Shown here in pieces: positions 7,165 through 14,599 of a DNA stretch of 19,404 nt. This DNA comes from Rectinema sp003452735 (GTDB lineage Bacteria; Spirochaetota; Spirochaetia; Treponematales; Rectinemataceae), in NCBI GenBank assembly GCA_035415815.1, contig DAOOGR010000031.1, positions 1 to 19,404 on the forward strand, read 5' to 3'. Positions within the stretch are counted from its first letter, which is position 1, and each line of letters begins with the position of its first letter. The translations under genes and the position numbers were made by a program. Below the pieces are notes generated by a model, which did not search any database, was not told where the DNA came from, and saw nothing but the letters and a program-made list of their open reading frames with translations.

Positions 7165-9035
7165 ATTCTGAATCGGGCAAGCTCAAAATTGGCGACCATT
7201 GGAATGTCATCAGTATCATTGCACTTTCACAAAATAATCCACTTAAAGCGATAGCTGAATTTGTAGAAAACTCGATCGACGCACACGCCAAAAATGTCAC
7301 CATCATCCGAGGAAAGCAAAAAAGCGAATTCTATCTCAAGGTCATCGATGATGGCGATGGAATCAAGGATTTTCATTTTGTGGCGACCCATATCGGCGAT
7401 TCGGTGAAGCGCGAACTCAAACGCAAAGGGGAAGCAGGTATTCAAGGCGAATTTGGCATTGGACTACTCTCGTTTTGGACAGTCGGAGAGACTTGTACTC
7501 TCACCTCCATGGGCGAGGATGGGACTGTTCGCAGCATGAAACTTGTCAAGGGCAATCCTTCTTATGCGATACGCGATGTGGGAACGCTTTTTGGTCGCAA
7601 AGGGACAGAGCTCACCATAAGTCCACTGCTGCCGGGCGTGCGTTCGCTTTCGGGCGATAAGATTCAGAATTTTCTTGCTTCTGAGTTGCGCGATCGAATC
7701 ACAAAAAGCGGTGTGCAGATTCGCATCCTCGATCATCCTTCTCGCCGCGAGCTCACGGTCGAACCGCGCAAATACAAAGGGCGCCTTATCCACCAACTCC
7801 CGGAGGTCCGCTGCCCCTTTGGCGAAGTCTATCTGGAGCTCTATGTCGCGGAATCCCAAGAGGAAGCGGCGATTAGTCTACAAAGACAAGGCACACGGGT
7901 GCTCTCCGATATTACAAAGCTCGATTATTTTGCGCGCTCGCCTTGGAACACAAAGCAAATCGAAGGCTTCATCGATGTAACATTTTTACAGATCACCCCT
8001 GGCACTCGCGATGGTATTGTGCAGGATGAAGCCTATGAATCCTTGTGCATCGCACTGGAACCTGTTGAAGCTGCACTCGGCGCCTTACTCGAAGAACAGC
8101 GCCGCGCTGAAGAGGAAGAAGCGAGCCGCCAGGTGCTTCATCGCGTGACGCGCGCATTTCGCGAAGCTTTCTTACATTTGCCGAGCGAGGATTACAGCTG
8201 GCTCGCGGCGAGGATCAACGAGCCCAAGAAGGGCAGCAAGGGCGTAAAGACAATGGGGCCAACAGGGGCTAGCGCCGAGGCTGGTAGCGCGAATGAAGAC
8301 AAAACCCAAGCAGCGATCGAATCACCAGAAGCGCCATCAGAAGCTGACCTAAAAGCTCCAAAAAGCGCCTCTTCGGCTGAATTTGGAGAATACATCCCTG
8401 AGTCCCTTGAGAAAAAAGAACCACAAAAGGAATTTTTTGAATTCGCTGGCCCACTTTTTAAGCTAATGATTTCGCCTGCATCCTCGGTGATCCGCGTTGG
8501 AGAACGAAAAAAGCTCAAAGCGGTGGCTCGAGATCGCGCAGGCCGCGCCGTGGAAGACGATATCGCCTTTGAATGGCGCATTGCCGAAGGCGGAGGCGCG
8601 CTCGAAGGCATCGATTCACTGTATTCGGAATACGTCGCGCCCGAAGAGCCGTGCGTGGTGAGAATCGAGCTGCACGCAACGCAAAATGATCTGACGCTCG
8701 CTGCAAGCGCCATTATCACTGTGACTGCCGAGCTCATCAAACATTCAGTGGGGATGGAAGGAGCTATGCGGCGCGGGCTTCCTGGCTATACCTATCAAAA
8801 GGCACCGGGTCAACTCTGGCGCTCGAGATACGATGTCGACAATTCGGTTATCATAATCAACAATGCCCACGCGGATTTTATCTACGCATCGCGCCAGCCC
8901 ATGACAAAGCTTCGATATATAACCCGCCTTTTCGCTAAGGAACTTGTGCTCGCTAACTTCCCTGAAGCGACCAAAGAGGAAATTCTGGAACGCCTGGTTG
9001 AACTCACTCTTTACACCGAGGAAAATCTGAAATAG
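7149..9035 (+). CDS. GHKL (HSP90/MutL-like) ATPase with Ig-like domain
   Basis: A 628-residue protein with a complete Bergerat-fold ATP site: N box E37-x3-N41-x2-D44 (in AEFVENSIDA), G1 box DDGDGI (67-72) and G2 box GIQGEFGIGLLSFW (97-110). Residues 120-300 resemble the following S5-like transducer region of HSP90/MutL/MORC-type proteins. Residues 310-345 form a charged helical stretch, 355-430 a low-complexity Ala/Glu/Lys/Ser linker, 435-527 an Ig-like beta domain ('ISPASSVIRVGERKKLKAV', ending 'AIITVTAEL'). Residues 555-628 form a conserved-looking C-terminal module ('SVIIINNAHADFIYA', then a helical end). No signal peptide, membrane segment or nuclease motif is visible. Function unknown; a MutL/MORC-like DNA-associated clamp ATPase is possible, a histidine kinase is not supported. 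Start at 7149 lacks a clear ribosome-binding site. Confidence 0.8.
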   Translation: MPVKGDSESGKLKIGDHWNVISIIALSQNNPLKAIAEFVENSIDAHAKNVTIIRGKQKSEFYLKVIDDGDGIKDFHFVATHIGDSVKRELKRKGEAGIQGEFGIGLLSFWTVGETCTLTSMGEDGTVRSMKLVKGNPSYAIRDVGTLFGRKGTELTISPLLPGVRSLSGDKIQNFLASELRDRITKSGVQIRILDHPSRRELTVEPRKYKGRLIHQLPEVRCPFGEVYLELYVAESQEEAAISLQRQGTRVLSDITKLDYFARSPWNTKQIEGFIDVTFLQITPGTRDGIVQDEAYESLCIALEPVEAALGALLEEQRRAEEEEASRQVLHRVTRAFREAFLHLPSEDYSWLAARINEPKKGSKGVKTMGPTGASAEAGSANEDKTQAAIESPEAPSEADLKAPKSASSAEFGEYIPESLEKKEPQKEFFEFAGPLFKLMISPASSVIRVGERKKLKAVARDRAGRAVEDDIAFEWRIAEGGGALEGIDSLYSEYVAPEEPCVVRIELHATQNDLTLAASAIITVTAELIKHSVGMEGAMRRGLPGYTYQKAPGQLWRSRYDVDNSVIIINNAHADFIYASRQPMTKLRYITRLFAKELVLANFPEATKEEILERLVELTLYTEENLK

Positions 9036-9109
9036 TTAGTCACATAGAGAATCATCCTTCGCGATGCTAGTCTCATCTGCACAGGGAAGCAAAGCAAGAG
9101 CTAACTATC

Positions 9110-11203
9110 TTAGGCTTTAGTCTGCCGGGGTATCGAGCCTAGCCACAGAATCGATGTGACAAGCCTGGGATAGAGCCGTGAGCCAAGGTCCTTCCCACTC
9201 ATAGAATCGACCTGATCGGTAGCCGCAAAGTCGGCGCTACCAGTTTTAAGCCAAGAAGCATGGATGGCATCCCTAGACACTCGATCGTCGCAGATGCCAA
9301 GAATATGCTCTGCTACATATTGATTTAGAAATATCTTGCTGAGCCATGTGTTGTTGCTTGTCGAAGAAAGTTTCCAGCCCCCCGAACTGCTGTCTATGCA
9401 TAAACCCGGCACAAGAACGTTCTCAAGATGGCGCTTGAGGGCACACACCAATTCTCTATATGGGCCATCGATAGCTATAGCCTCAGGAACACCGCAGAAC
9501 TTTGGATAAACCAATCCTTCTATAGCAGGAATGATACGAGATCGATTTTCGCTTTCGATAATAGCAGGAATAAAGCCATCGGGCTCTAGCATGTTTGCTG
9601 CGATGGTCGACGCTGCAAGGTTCGCTGCCTTTGCGGCAGTTCGCGACTCATAGGTTTCTTTTCCATCGATTCTCTTGAAAAGGGCTTCAAGGCAAACGAA
9701 TGCCGACCAGGCCTTTACAGCCAGATAGAGATTGTTTCTTGCTTGGCCCAAACTGATATCGAGAGAATCATAGGTTGTAATCTCCGCTCCTCCCTCGCAT
9801 CGATCTGAGTCTCTATCCATGATTCCATCGCCGTTTTCATCGCGGGCTATGAGAGATTCTAAGCAAGAACTAAGAACCTTACGCTTTTGCAGGGCCCACT
9901 TCCAATCTTCAGCAAGATTCGAGTAGATACAAGCCGAGATCGTCCAGTTTAGGGTTTCCTCGTAGCTCATAAAGCTGAAACAACCCGTAAGTCCGGGCAT
10001 CTCATAGACGGATCTGCCTCTTGGAGCAAAACAATTATCTACCCCTTGGTCATGCGCAAACGCAAGGCCATAGGAATCTTCATAAGAGGAATGCTCTTCT
10101 AGAGACTCAAGCTCATTTCGAAGAGTCCAGGGCGAAAAACGAGCTTCCCAGAAAGCTTGGTCTATGACAAGATCGAGAGTGTTCATCATCTGGTATTCGC
10201 CTTCGCTGACAATAAAAACAGGCTCTCCGGCTTCAGTTCTTAGAAGTTCAGTATTTGCTACATAACTATGGGCAGCTTGTGCAATGAGAAAACATCTATC
10301 CTCCGAGAGGCCGGAGGATTCCAGCATATCGTCGAGCCTTTGGGCTTTACAAAGAGATTCTTCGGCTTGGTCGAGCGCATTCTCTATGACATCTTCGAGA
10401 TCCTTAAAGAGATTTGAATAGTAAGCAGAGGCGCGGCGACCCGAAGTCATGATACCATCGCGATAAACCCCGAGCGCAATAAGATATTCGGCCTTAGAAT
10501 GCGCAGGAATTGTAAAGCGAAGACCTCCCTCGGAGGCTAGACGGCACAGTGGATAGCTGAAATTGAATGTGGCATCGATAACGGACCAATACATCACTTC
10601 TTCCACATCGGCGGCCGGCCTTATCCCAAAGCCAAAGCAATCGTTAGATGCCATACCGAGAAGAGCCCCATTAGTGGAATCCGACAGAGGGCGACGAATG
10701 CCTTGCATGCCAAAGAGCCCTGTCATCGCTTCCTTGCCATCGCTATTATCGAATGAAAGCTCAAGAAGGATAGATGGCCTATAAGCCGAACGAGCAGAGG
10801 CTCGCGAAACAAGGGCCGGATCAGGAACTTCCCCAAAAAAAGAGTATATTCGAAAACTCATAGATTTCGCACGCCACTCTTCGCCTGAAAAACAGATTTG
10901 CCGTTCGATCTCCTGCGGATTAAAGCGTCTGGCCTTCTTGTAATGTTCATCGATGTTTTGGGATGATCCGCCAGAGAGATATGCTGCAACGCCTAGCCCA
11001 TATTTTCTCCCCGAAGAAAAAGGAAGAAGATAAGTCTCCCCCGTTCCAACGCGATATCCAACAAACAACCCTGTCTCTGGAGGGCGGACATCTCCGACTA
11101 CTACTCCGGCCCCGCGCCCTATCCGCCCAAGAACAAAGGAAGCATAGGCTCCCCATATACCATGCAAGGAGTAGTAATCGATATTTTTTCTATTAGACTC
11201 CAT
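9110..11203 (-). CDS. Glycoside hydrolase family 52 beta-xylosidase
   Basis: The protein aligns end to end, from memory, with GH52 beta-xylosidases (XynB2 of Geobacillus, 705 residues), which release xylose from the non-reducing ends of xylo-oligosaccharides by a retaining mechanism. Strong blocks are 'GEYQMMNTLDLVIDQ' with nucleophile E344 in SEGEY, 'GGAEITTYDSLDISLGQARNN' (in two halves) with acid/base D489, and near the end 'GGWKLSSTSNNTWLSKI' (numbering from the ATG at 11233). I prefer the ATG at 11203 because GGAAG lies 7 nt upstream and the remaining N-terminus matches family length; the ATG at 11233 would add 10 residues. No signal peptide, so the enzyme is cytoplasmic and needs imported xylo-oligosaccharides, for which no transporter lies in this window. 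The gene converges with the ATPase gene and diverges from the DUF3842 gene. Confidence 0.93.
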   Translation of the reverse strand: MESNRKNIDYYSLHGIWGAYASFVLGRIGRGAGVVVGDVRPPETGLFVGYRVGTGETYLLPFSSGRKYGLGVAAYLSGGSSQNIDEHYKKARRFNPQEIERQICFSGEEWRAKSMSFRIYSFFGEVPDPALVSRASARSAYRPSILLELSFDNSDGKEAMTGLFGMQGIRRPLSDSTNGALLGMASNDCFGFGIRPAADVEEVMYWSVIDATFNFSYPLCRLASEGGLRFTIPAHSKAEYLIALGVYRDGIMTSGRRASAYYSNLFKDLEDVIENALDQAEESLCKAQRLDDMLESSGLSEDRCFLIAQAAHSYVANTELLRTEAGEPVFIVSEGEYQMMNTLDLVIDQAFWEARFSPWTLRNELESLEEHSSYEDSYGLAFAHDQGVDNCFAPRGRSVYEMPGLTGCFSFMSYEETLNWTISACIYSNLAEDWKWALQKRKVLSSCLESLIARDENGDGIMDRDSDRCEGGAEITTYDSLDISLGQARNNLYLAVKAWSAFVCLEALFKRIDGKETYESRTAAKAANLAASTIAANMLEPDGFIPAIIESENRSRIIPAIEGLVYPKFCGVPEAIAIDGPYRELVCALKRHLENVLVPGLCIDSSSGGWKLSSTSNNTWLSKIFLNQYVAEHILGICDDRVSRDAIHASWLKTGSADFAATDQVDSMSGKDLGSRLYPRLVTSILWLGSIPRQTKA

Positions 11204-11277
11204 CGATAAACTTCCATTTAGGTCGCTAGTCATTGCGAAAACCTATATGCAAGAGGATAGCCTTATTATTGTTGCAA

Positions 11278-11293
11278 AATCAATCGATTGATT
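11278..11293. promoter_or_regulatory. 16-bp perfect palindrome, candidate operator
   Basis: AATCAATCGATTGATT is a perfect inverted repeat in the 103-bp gap between the divergent GH52 and DUF3842 genes, ending 13 bp before the DUF3842 ATG. On the minus strand its TTGATT half (11283-11278) could be the -35 of a GH52 promoter, with TATCCT (11259-11254) as -10 after an 18-bp spacer. A repressor binding here could control one or both genes. The binding protein is unknown. Confidence 0.45.
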
Positions 11294-11306
11294 CTATCTT
11301 TCTCTC

Positions 11307-11759
11307 ATGGATAATAGACCAATTATTGCTGTAATCGATGGACTTGGAGGAGGAATTGGGTGCCAACTTTGCACAAGAATCCGTCAGGCCTTCGGGCAGC
11401 GCGTGGAAATCTTGGCTCTTGGCACCAATTCCACAGCAACTGAAAAGATGATAAGGGCTGGCGCCGATCGAGGAGCAAGTGGAGAAAACGTGATACAAGT
11501 TTCCATAGACCTTGCACAATTCATTCTTGGCCCGATTGGCATTGTATTGCCCGATTCCTTGATGGGCGAGATTACACCCACGATGGCGCAATCCATAATG
11601 CGCGCGAGCGGCAAGAAAATATTGCTCCCCGTGAGCCAGCCTCATTTCGCGCTCGCCGGAGTATCTCCTGTGCCTCTTTCGAAATTGATCGAGGAAGCGG
11701 TGAACCTTCTTGTTTCCGAGCTAGATGAGAGCCTTGCAAATAAGCCAGAAAAGCAATAG
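11307..11759 (+). CDS. DUF3842 family protein
   Basis: A 150-residue soluble protein with the family's hallmark blocks: 'IAVIDGLGGGIG' near the N-terminus (a glycine-rich, Rossmann-like loop), 'ALGTNSTATEKMIRAGADRG', 'NVIQVSIDLAQFILGPIGI', 'LMGEITPTMAQSI' and 'KKILLPVSQ'. Length fits the family, which occurs mainly in anaerobic Firmicutes and spirochaetes. No biochemical role is established; the GxGGGIG loop suggests nucleotide or dinucleotide binding, which is inference. No Shine-Dalgarno sequence is visible before the ATG (the preceding bases are TTTCTCTC), so initiation may be weak or leaderless. It stands alone: the GH52 gene is divergent and the metal transporter begins 285 bp downstream. 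Confidence 0.85.
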   Translation: MDNRPIIAVIDGLGGGIGCQLCTRIRQAFGQRVEILALGTNSTATEKMIRAGADRGASGENVIQVSIDLAQFILGPIGIVLPDSLMGEITPTMAQSIMRASGKKILLPVSQPHFALAGVSPVPLSKLIEEAVNLLVSELDESLANKPEKQ

Positions 11760-11819
11760 AAAAGATTTGCACTTGAAGATATGATAGAAAGGTAAATAGA
11801 ATAATCTGGTAAGAACCTA

Positions 11820-11835
11820 CTGGCCCGAAGGCCAG
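11820..11835 (+). terminator. Weak terminator-like hairpin after the DUF3842 gene
   Basis: CTGGCC-CGAA-GGCCAG forms a perfect 6-bp GC-rich stem with a stable tetraloop, 60 bp after the stop codon. The only T-run (four Ts) begins about 11 bases later, so it is a poor intrinsic terminator and may be an RNA 3'-end stabiliser instead. Confidence 0.35.
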
Positions 11836-11850
11836 AGCACATGGAATTTT

Positions 11851-11935
11851 GCCCTAAATGAATGCGAGCTAAATTGAATGCTTGCGAATTTATGGATGAG
11901 GGCTGAATTGTTAAAAGTGGCCCTAAATGAATGCG
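11851..11935 (+). repeat. Repeated 16-mer upstream of the metal ABC transporter
   Basis: GCCCTAAATGAATGCG occurs exactly at 11851-11866 and 11920-11935, 69 bp apart. A degenerate copy (GAGCTAAATTGAATGC, from 11865) follows the first, and GGGCTGAATTG lies between. The second copy is enclosed by TGGCC and GGCCA, giving a 5-bp stem. No open frame explains the conservation. A role as repeated binding sites for a regulator of the transporter genes is possible but unproven. The rest of the 285-bp gap, up to the AGAGGA ribosome-binding site at 12033-12038, shows only a small AGTGC/GCACT hairpin. Confidence 0.5.
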
Positions 11936-12044
11936 GCCAGAAGCGTTGCCTCCTGGAGCATCATTGAAAATCGAAGTGCACGAAGCACTCTCTAAGGTGA
12001 GCTCGAAACCTACCTAAATTTTCTTCATTTCCAGAGGATTCTCT

Positions 12045-12857
12045 ATGGCTATCAGGTATTCTCATCATAAGGCGCAGGGCTCTCTAGCGCCACACGCATT
12101 TGTTCGCTCAGTACGCCTTCGCGAGCTTCTATGCCTCGCAATTATCTGCCTTATTGCTCTTCCGCTTGCCGCACAGGAACAACTTGTCATTGCCTCCACC
12201 TCATGGGTGCAGGCATATGCGGCAGCCGCCGGAGCAAAAAATATAGTAACAATCGCTCCATTCGAGCTTCAGCATCCTCCCGAATATGAAATGAAACCAT
12301 CCGACCTAGTTGCGGTGCAGAATGCCTCATTGATCATCTATTCTAGCTATGAGAAGTTTGCAAAGAAGCTCGCTGAGACAGCCCAAAATAAAAACATCAA
12401 GATAATAGCCGTCTATACCGACAATGTGCCTTCGAATATCATCGCAGAGTCGAAAAAAATCGCAGAGGCCTTGGATACCACCGAAGAGCATGCAAAATGG
12501 GCTCAATCCTTCATATCCTTTACCAATGATATGCGAGCCAGGGTCGTTGCTTCACTGCCAGATAAGAGGGTCGCCGTGCAAGCTTATGTCAAAACCTTTG
12601 CGGTGTGGCTGGGGCTCGATATTGTTGGAACCTTTGGTCCTGGAGAGCCATCGCCAGCGGTCGTGCTCGATCTAATAAAGAAAAAGCCTGCGATGATTTT
12701 AGATAACTACCACAATCCGGGCGGCAAAGCATTAGCCGAAAGCCTTGGTGTCCCGAATGTGCTCCTCATAAATTTCCCGGGAAAGGATGGCACGCGCACG
12801 ATAGAGGATGTATTTTCCTACAATGAAAAAGCCATTCTCGGGCAAAGCTGGAGATAG
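12045..12857 (+). CDS. znuA: Metal (Zn/Mn-type) ABC transporter substrate-binding protein
   Basis: A 270-residue ZnuA/cluster A-I-like protein. An N-terminal signal segment (basic, then LLCLAIICLIALPLAAQ, about residues 28-44) directs export; there is no lipobox Cys. Candidate metal ligands are H77 in 'FELQHPPEYEMKPSD', the counterpart of the family's H-x3-EPTPxD motif, and H223 in 'LDNYHNPGG', with H149 (EEHAKW) possible. There is no His-rich loop, and the protein is shorter and more divergent than classical ZnuA, so the metal (zinc, manganese or other) cannot be assigned. The start is fixed by AGAGGA six bases upstream of the ATG. ATPase and permease genes follow on the same strand, consistent with an operon in which this protein delivers metal to the membrane complex. 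The symbol denotes family, not proven substrate. Confidence 0.8.
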   Translation: MAIRYSHHKAQGSLAPHAFVRSVRLRELLCLAIICLIALPLAAQEQLVIASTSWVQAYAAAAGAKNIVTIAPFELQHPPEYEMKPSDLVAVQNASLIIYSSYEKFAKKLAETAQNKNIKIIAVYTDNVPSNIIAESKKIAEALDTTEEHAKWAQSFISFTNDMRARVVASLPDKRVAVQAYVKTFAVWLGLDIVGTFGPGEPSPAVVLDLIKKKPAMILDNYHNPGGKALAESLGVPNVLLINFPGKDGTRTIEDVFSYNEKAILGQSWR

Positions 12858-12906
12858 CTTAGTGCTTCGAACAATTATAAAAGAATTAGGTCAAGCGCTG
12901 CCAAGA

Positions 12907-13743
12907 ATGACAGATAGGCCTGAACAACAGACTGCTTCACAGAGCAATGAGCAGATGCATGTACAGATGCCGACACAAAGCGCACAAGATTATCAGCCAA
13001 TACTATCGGCAAAGAATCTCTCCATAGGATATCGATACGCCTTACCGATTGTCAGCGGAATGTGCTTCGATTTTCCAACTCCTCTTACAGACAGCGCAAC
13101 AGCTCTTCATAAGAAACGGAATAATATCCTTGGATTTGTCGGCCCAAATGGCGCGGGCAAAACAACCTTTCTCAAGACCTGTATTGGGCTTTTGTATCCG
13201 CTAAGTGGAGAACTGCGGCTTCTTTGCACCGATACGATGTCGTCGACATTCAGAGAAACGCGAAAAAAACTGGCTTATATTCCACAAAACAAGCCTGAAG
13301 GAAATTCGGGGCAGCTGCGTATTTCGGTGCGAGAGGCGGTTTCTTTTGGCAGATTGGGTAAGTGTGGATTGACTGGTCGCTTTGGCCCTGAGGATCGCTG
13401 CGCGGTAGAGGCCGCTATCGCCCGATGTGGTCTAGAATCGCTCGCAAATATAGCAGTTCAAGATCTTTCGGGCGGGCAATTCCAGAGGGTGTCGATAGCG
13501 CGGGCGATAGCGGCAGAGCCAGCGGTCTACCTATTCGATGAACCAGGCAGCTACCTAGACCAAGAAGGCCAAATGGCCATGCAAAGCCTTATTCGCTCGC
13601 TCTCAGAATCGAACACTCCCCTTATTCTCGTAACGCATGATCGGATCCTAATCGAACTCTGTGACGAAGTCTTGTTCTTTGAAAAAGGAATGGCAAGGCT
13701 TCTCGAGACTAGTACCTTCCTCGCCAGCATAGACGAGATTTAA
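12907..13743 (+). CDS. znuC: Metal ABC transporter ATP-binding protein
   Basis: An ABC ATPase with all motifs, numbered from the upstream-most ATG at 12808: Walker A GPNGAGKT (112-119), Q-loop Q160, signature LSGGQ (220-224), Walker B VYLFDEP (240-246) and switch His in LVTHDR (H277). It powers the transporter encoded on both sides. The start is unclear. The frame is open back to 12808, inside the binding-protein gene, but that ATG directly abuts AGAGG, too close to use. I chose the ATG at 12907, 49 bp after the upstream stop, although its ribosome-binding site is weak; the ATG at 12955 is also possible. Residues before about 65 are polar, Gln/Met/Thr-rich and not part of the ABC fold. The helical segment after the Q-loop (GRLGKCGLTGRFGPEDR) is typical of metal-type ATPases. 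Confidence 0.85.
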   Translation: MTDRPEQQTASQSNEQMHVQMPTQSAQDYQPILSAKNLSIGYRYALPIVSGMCFDFPTPLTDSATALHKKRNNILGFVGPNGAGKTTFLKTCIGLLYPLSGELRLLCTDTMSSTFRETRKKLAYIPQNKPEGNSGQLRISVREAVSFGRLGKCGLTGRFGPEDRCAVEAAIARCGLESLANIAVQDLSGGQFQRVSIARAIAAEPAVYLFDEPGSYLDQEGQMAMQSLIRSLSESNTPLILVTHDRILIELCDEVLFFEKGMARLLETSTFLASIDEI

Positions 13744-13769
13744 ACAAGAGCTTTGGAGAAATACTAGAT

Positions 13770-14579
13770 ATGATGGAATTGCTCAAAATTCCTGCATTCG
13801 GTAGAGCATTTGTCGCGCTTTTTGCCTCTGGCATGGCCTTTCCTATACTTGGAATATACATTCTTTCGCTCGATTTGATCCCCGTGCGGTTTGGCGTAAT
13901 GCATCTATCGTTGCTGGGAGCGACAATCGGATTAATAGTAGGTATAGATCCTATTTTCTTGGCTGTTTTATTCTCGATCGGAGCAGGATTTGCAGTGTCA
14001 GCCTTAAGCTCGCGAAAAACTGGGGGCGATTCGGGTGGCGCTATGGCTCTTCTTATGACAGCAAGCCTGGGTATCGTGTTCATACTTTTCTATAAGGCCA
14101 ATATTCATGCCATAGAAGCGTTCAATCTCTTCTGGGGCAATGTGCTTGCGCTCGATAGAATTGAAGTGCGACTCGTTATAATTGTTTCAGCGATAATTCT
14201 GGCTGGAACTATGCGCTATTTAAGACCTATTTCGGCAGTGCTTTTCGACAGGGAGACTGCCTTTGCCTTTGGCCTACCTTCAGGGATTGTCCATACTGCC
14301 ATTTTGGTTATGGTATGCGTCGGAATAGGCTTGGGCATTCGTATCACAGGGGCGCTCATGGTGGATGCCGTGACACTTCTCCCCGCGCTCGCCGCTCAAT
14401 CGCTCAAGAAAAACTTTAGACCCACCTTGCTGCTTGCTTCAATATTCGGAGTATGCATAAACCTTCTGGGCTTTGCCCTCGCAATTCTCCTGGATCTTCC
14501 AACAAGCCCTGCGATCATTGTAGTTGGCACCGTAGCAGTGCTGGGTTGCAAGCTTTTATCGCGCCTAAGCCAACAATAA
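13770..14579 (+). CDS. znuB: Metal ABC transporter permease (ABC-3 family)
   Basis: A 269-residue membrane protein with about seven to eight hydrophobic segments (near residues 9-33, 43-58, 62-80, 92-108, 133-147, 174-192, 197-210, 219-262). It has the ABC-3 hallmarks: 'FDRETAFAFGLP' (159-170), which contacts the ATPase, and 'GALMVDAVTLLPALAA' (194-209). It forms the channel for the metal delivered by the preceding binding protein. The gene begins 26 bp after the ATPase stop, with GGAG about 12 nt upstream of the first of two adjacent ATGs; the second (13773) is equally possible. It ends 20 bp from the convergent nrdG, with no obvious terminator hairpin between them. Confidence 0.88.
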   Translation: MMELLKIPAFGRAFVALFASGMAFPILGIYILSLDLIPVRFGVMHLSLLGATIGLIVGIDPIFLAVLFSIGAGFAVSALSSRKTGGDSGGAMALLMTASLGIVFILFYKANIHAIEAFNLFWGNVLALDRIEVRLVIIVSAIILAGTMRYLRPISAVLFDRETAFAFGLPSGIVHTAILVMVCVGIGLGIRITGALMVDAVTLLPALAAQSLKKNFRPTLLLASIFGVCINLLGFALAILLDLPTSPAIIVVGTVAVLGCKLLSRLSQQ

Positions 14580-14599
14580 AGTTAGGCTTAGGCCTTCAT

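Noticed and set aside
8192..8740. 182-residue minus-strand frame inside the ATPase gene.
   Set aside because: It is Ser/Ala-rich, resembles no family, and lies opposite the biased linker and Ig-like region of a convincing plus-strand gene.
9033..9108. ATAGTTAG (9033-9040) and CTAACTAT (9101-9108) as a terminator stem between the convergent ATPase and GH52 genes.
   Set aside because: The arms are only 8 bp, AT-rich and about 60 bases apart, with no U-run; this can easily occur by chance.
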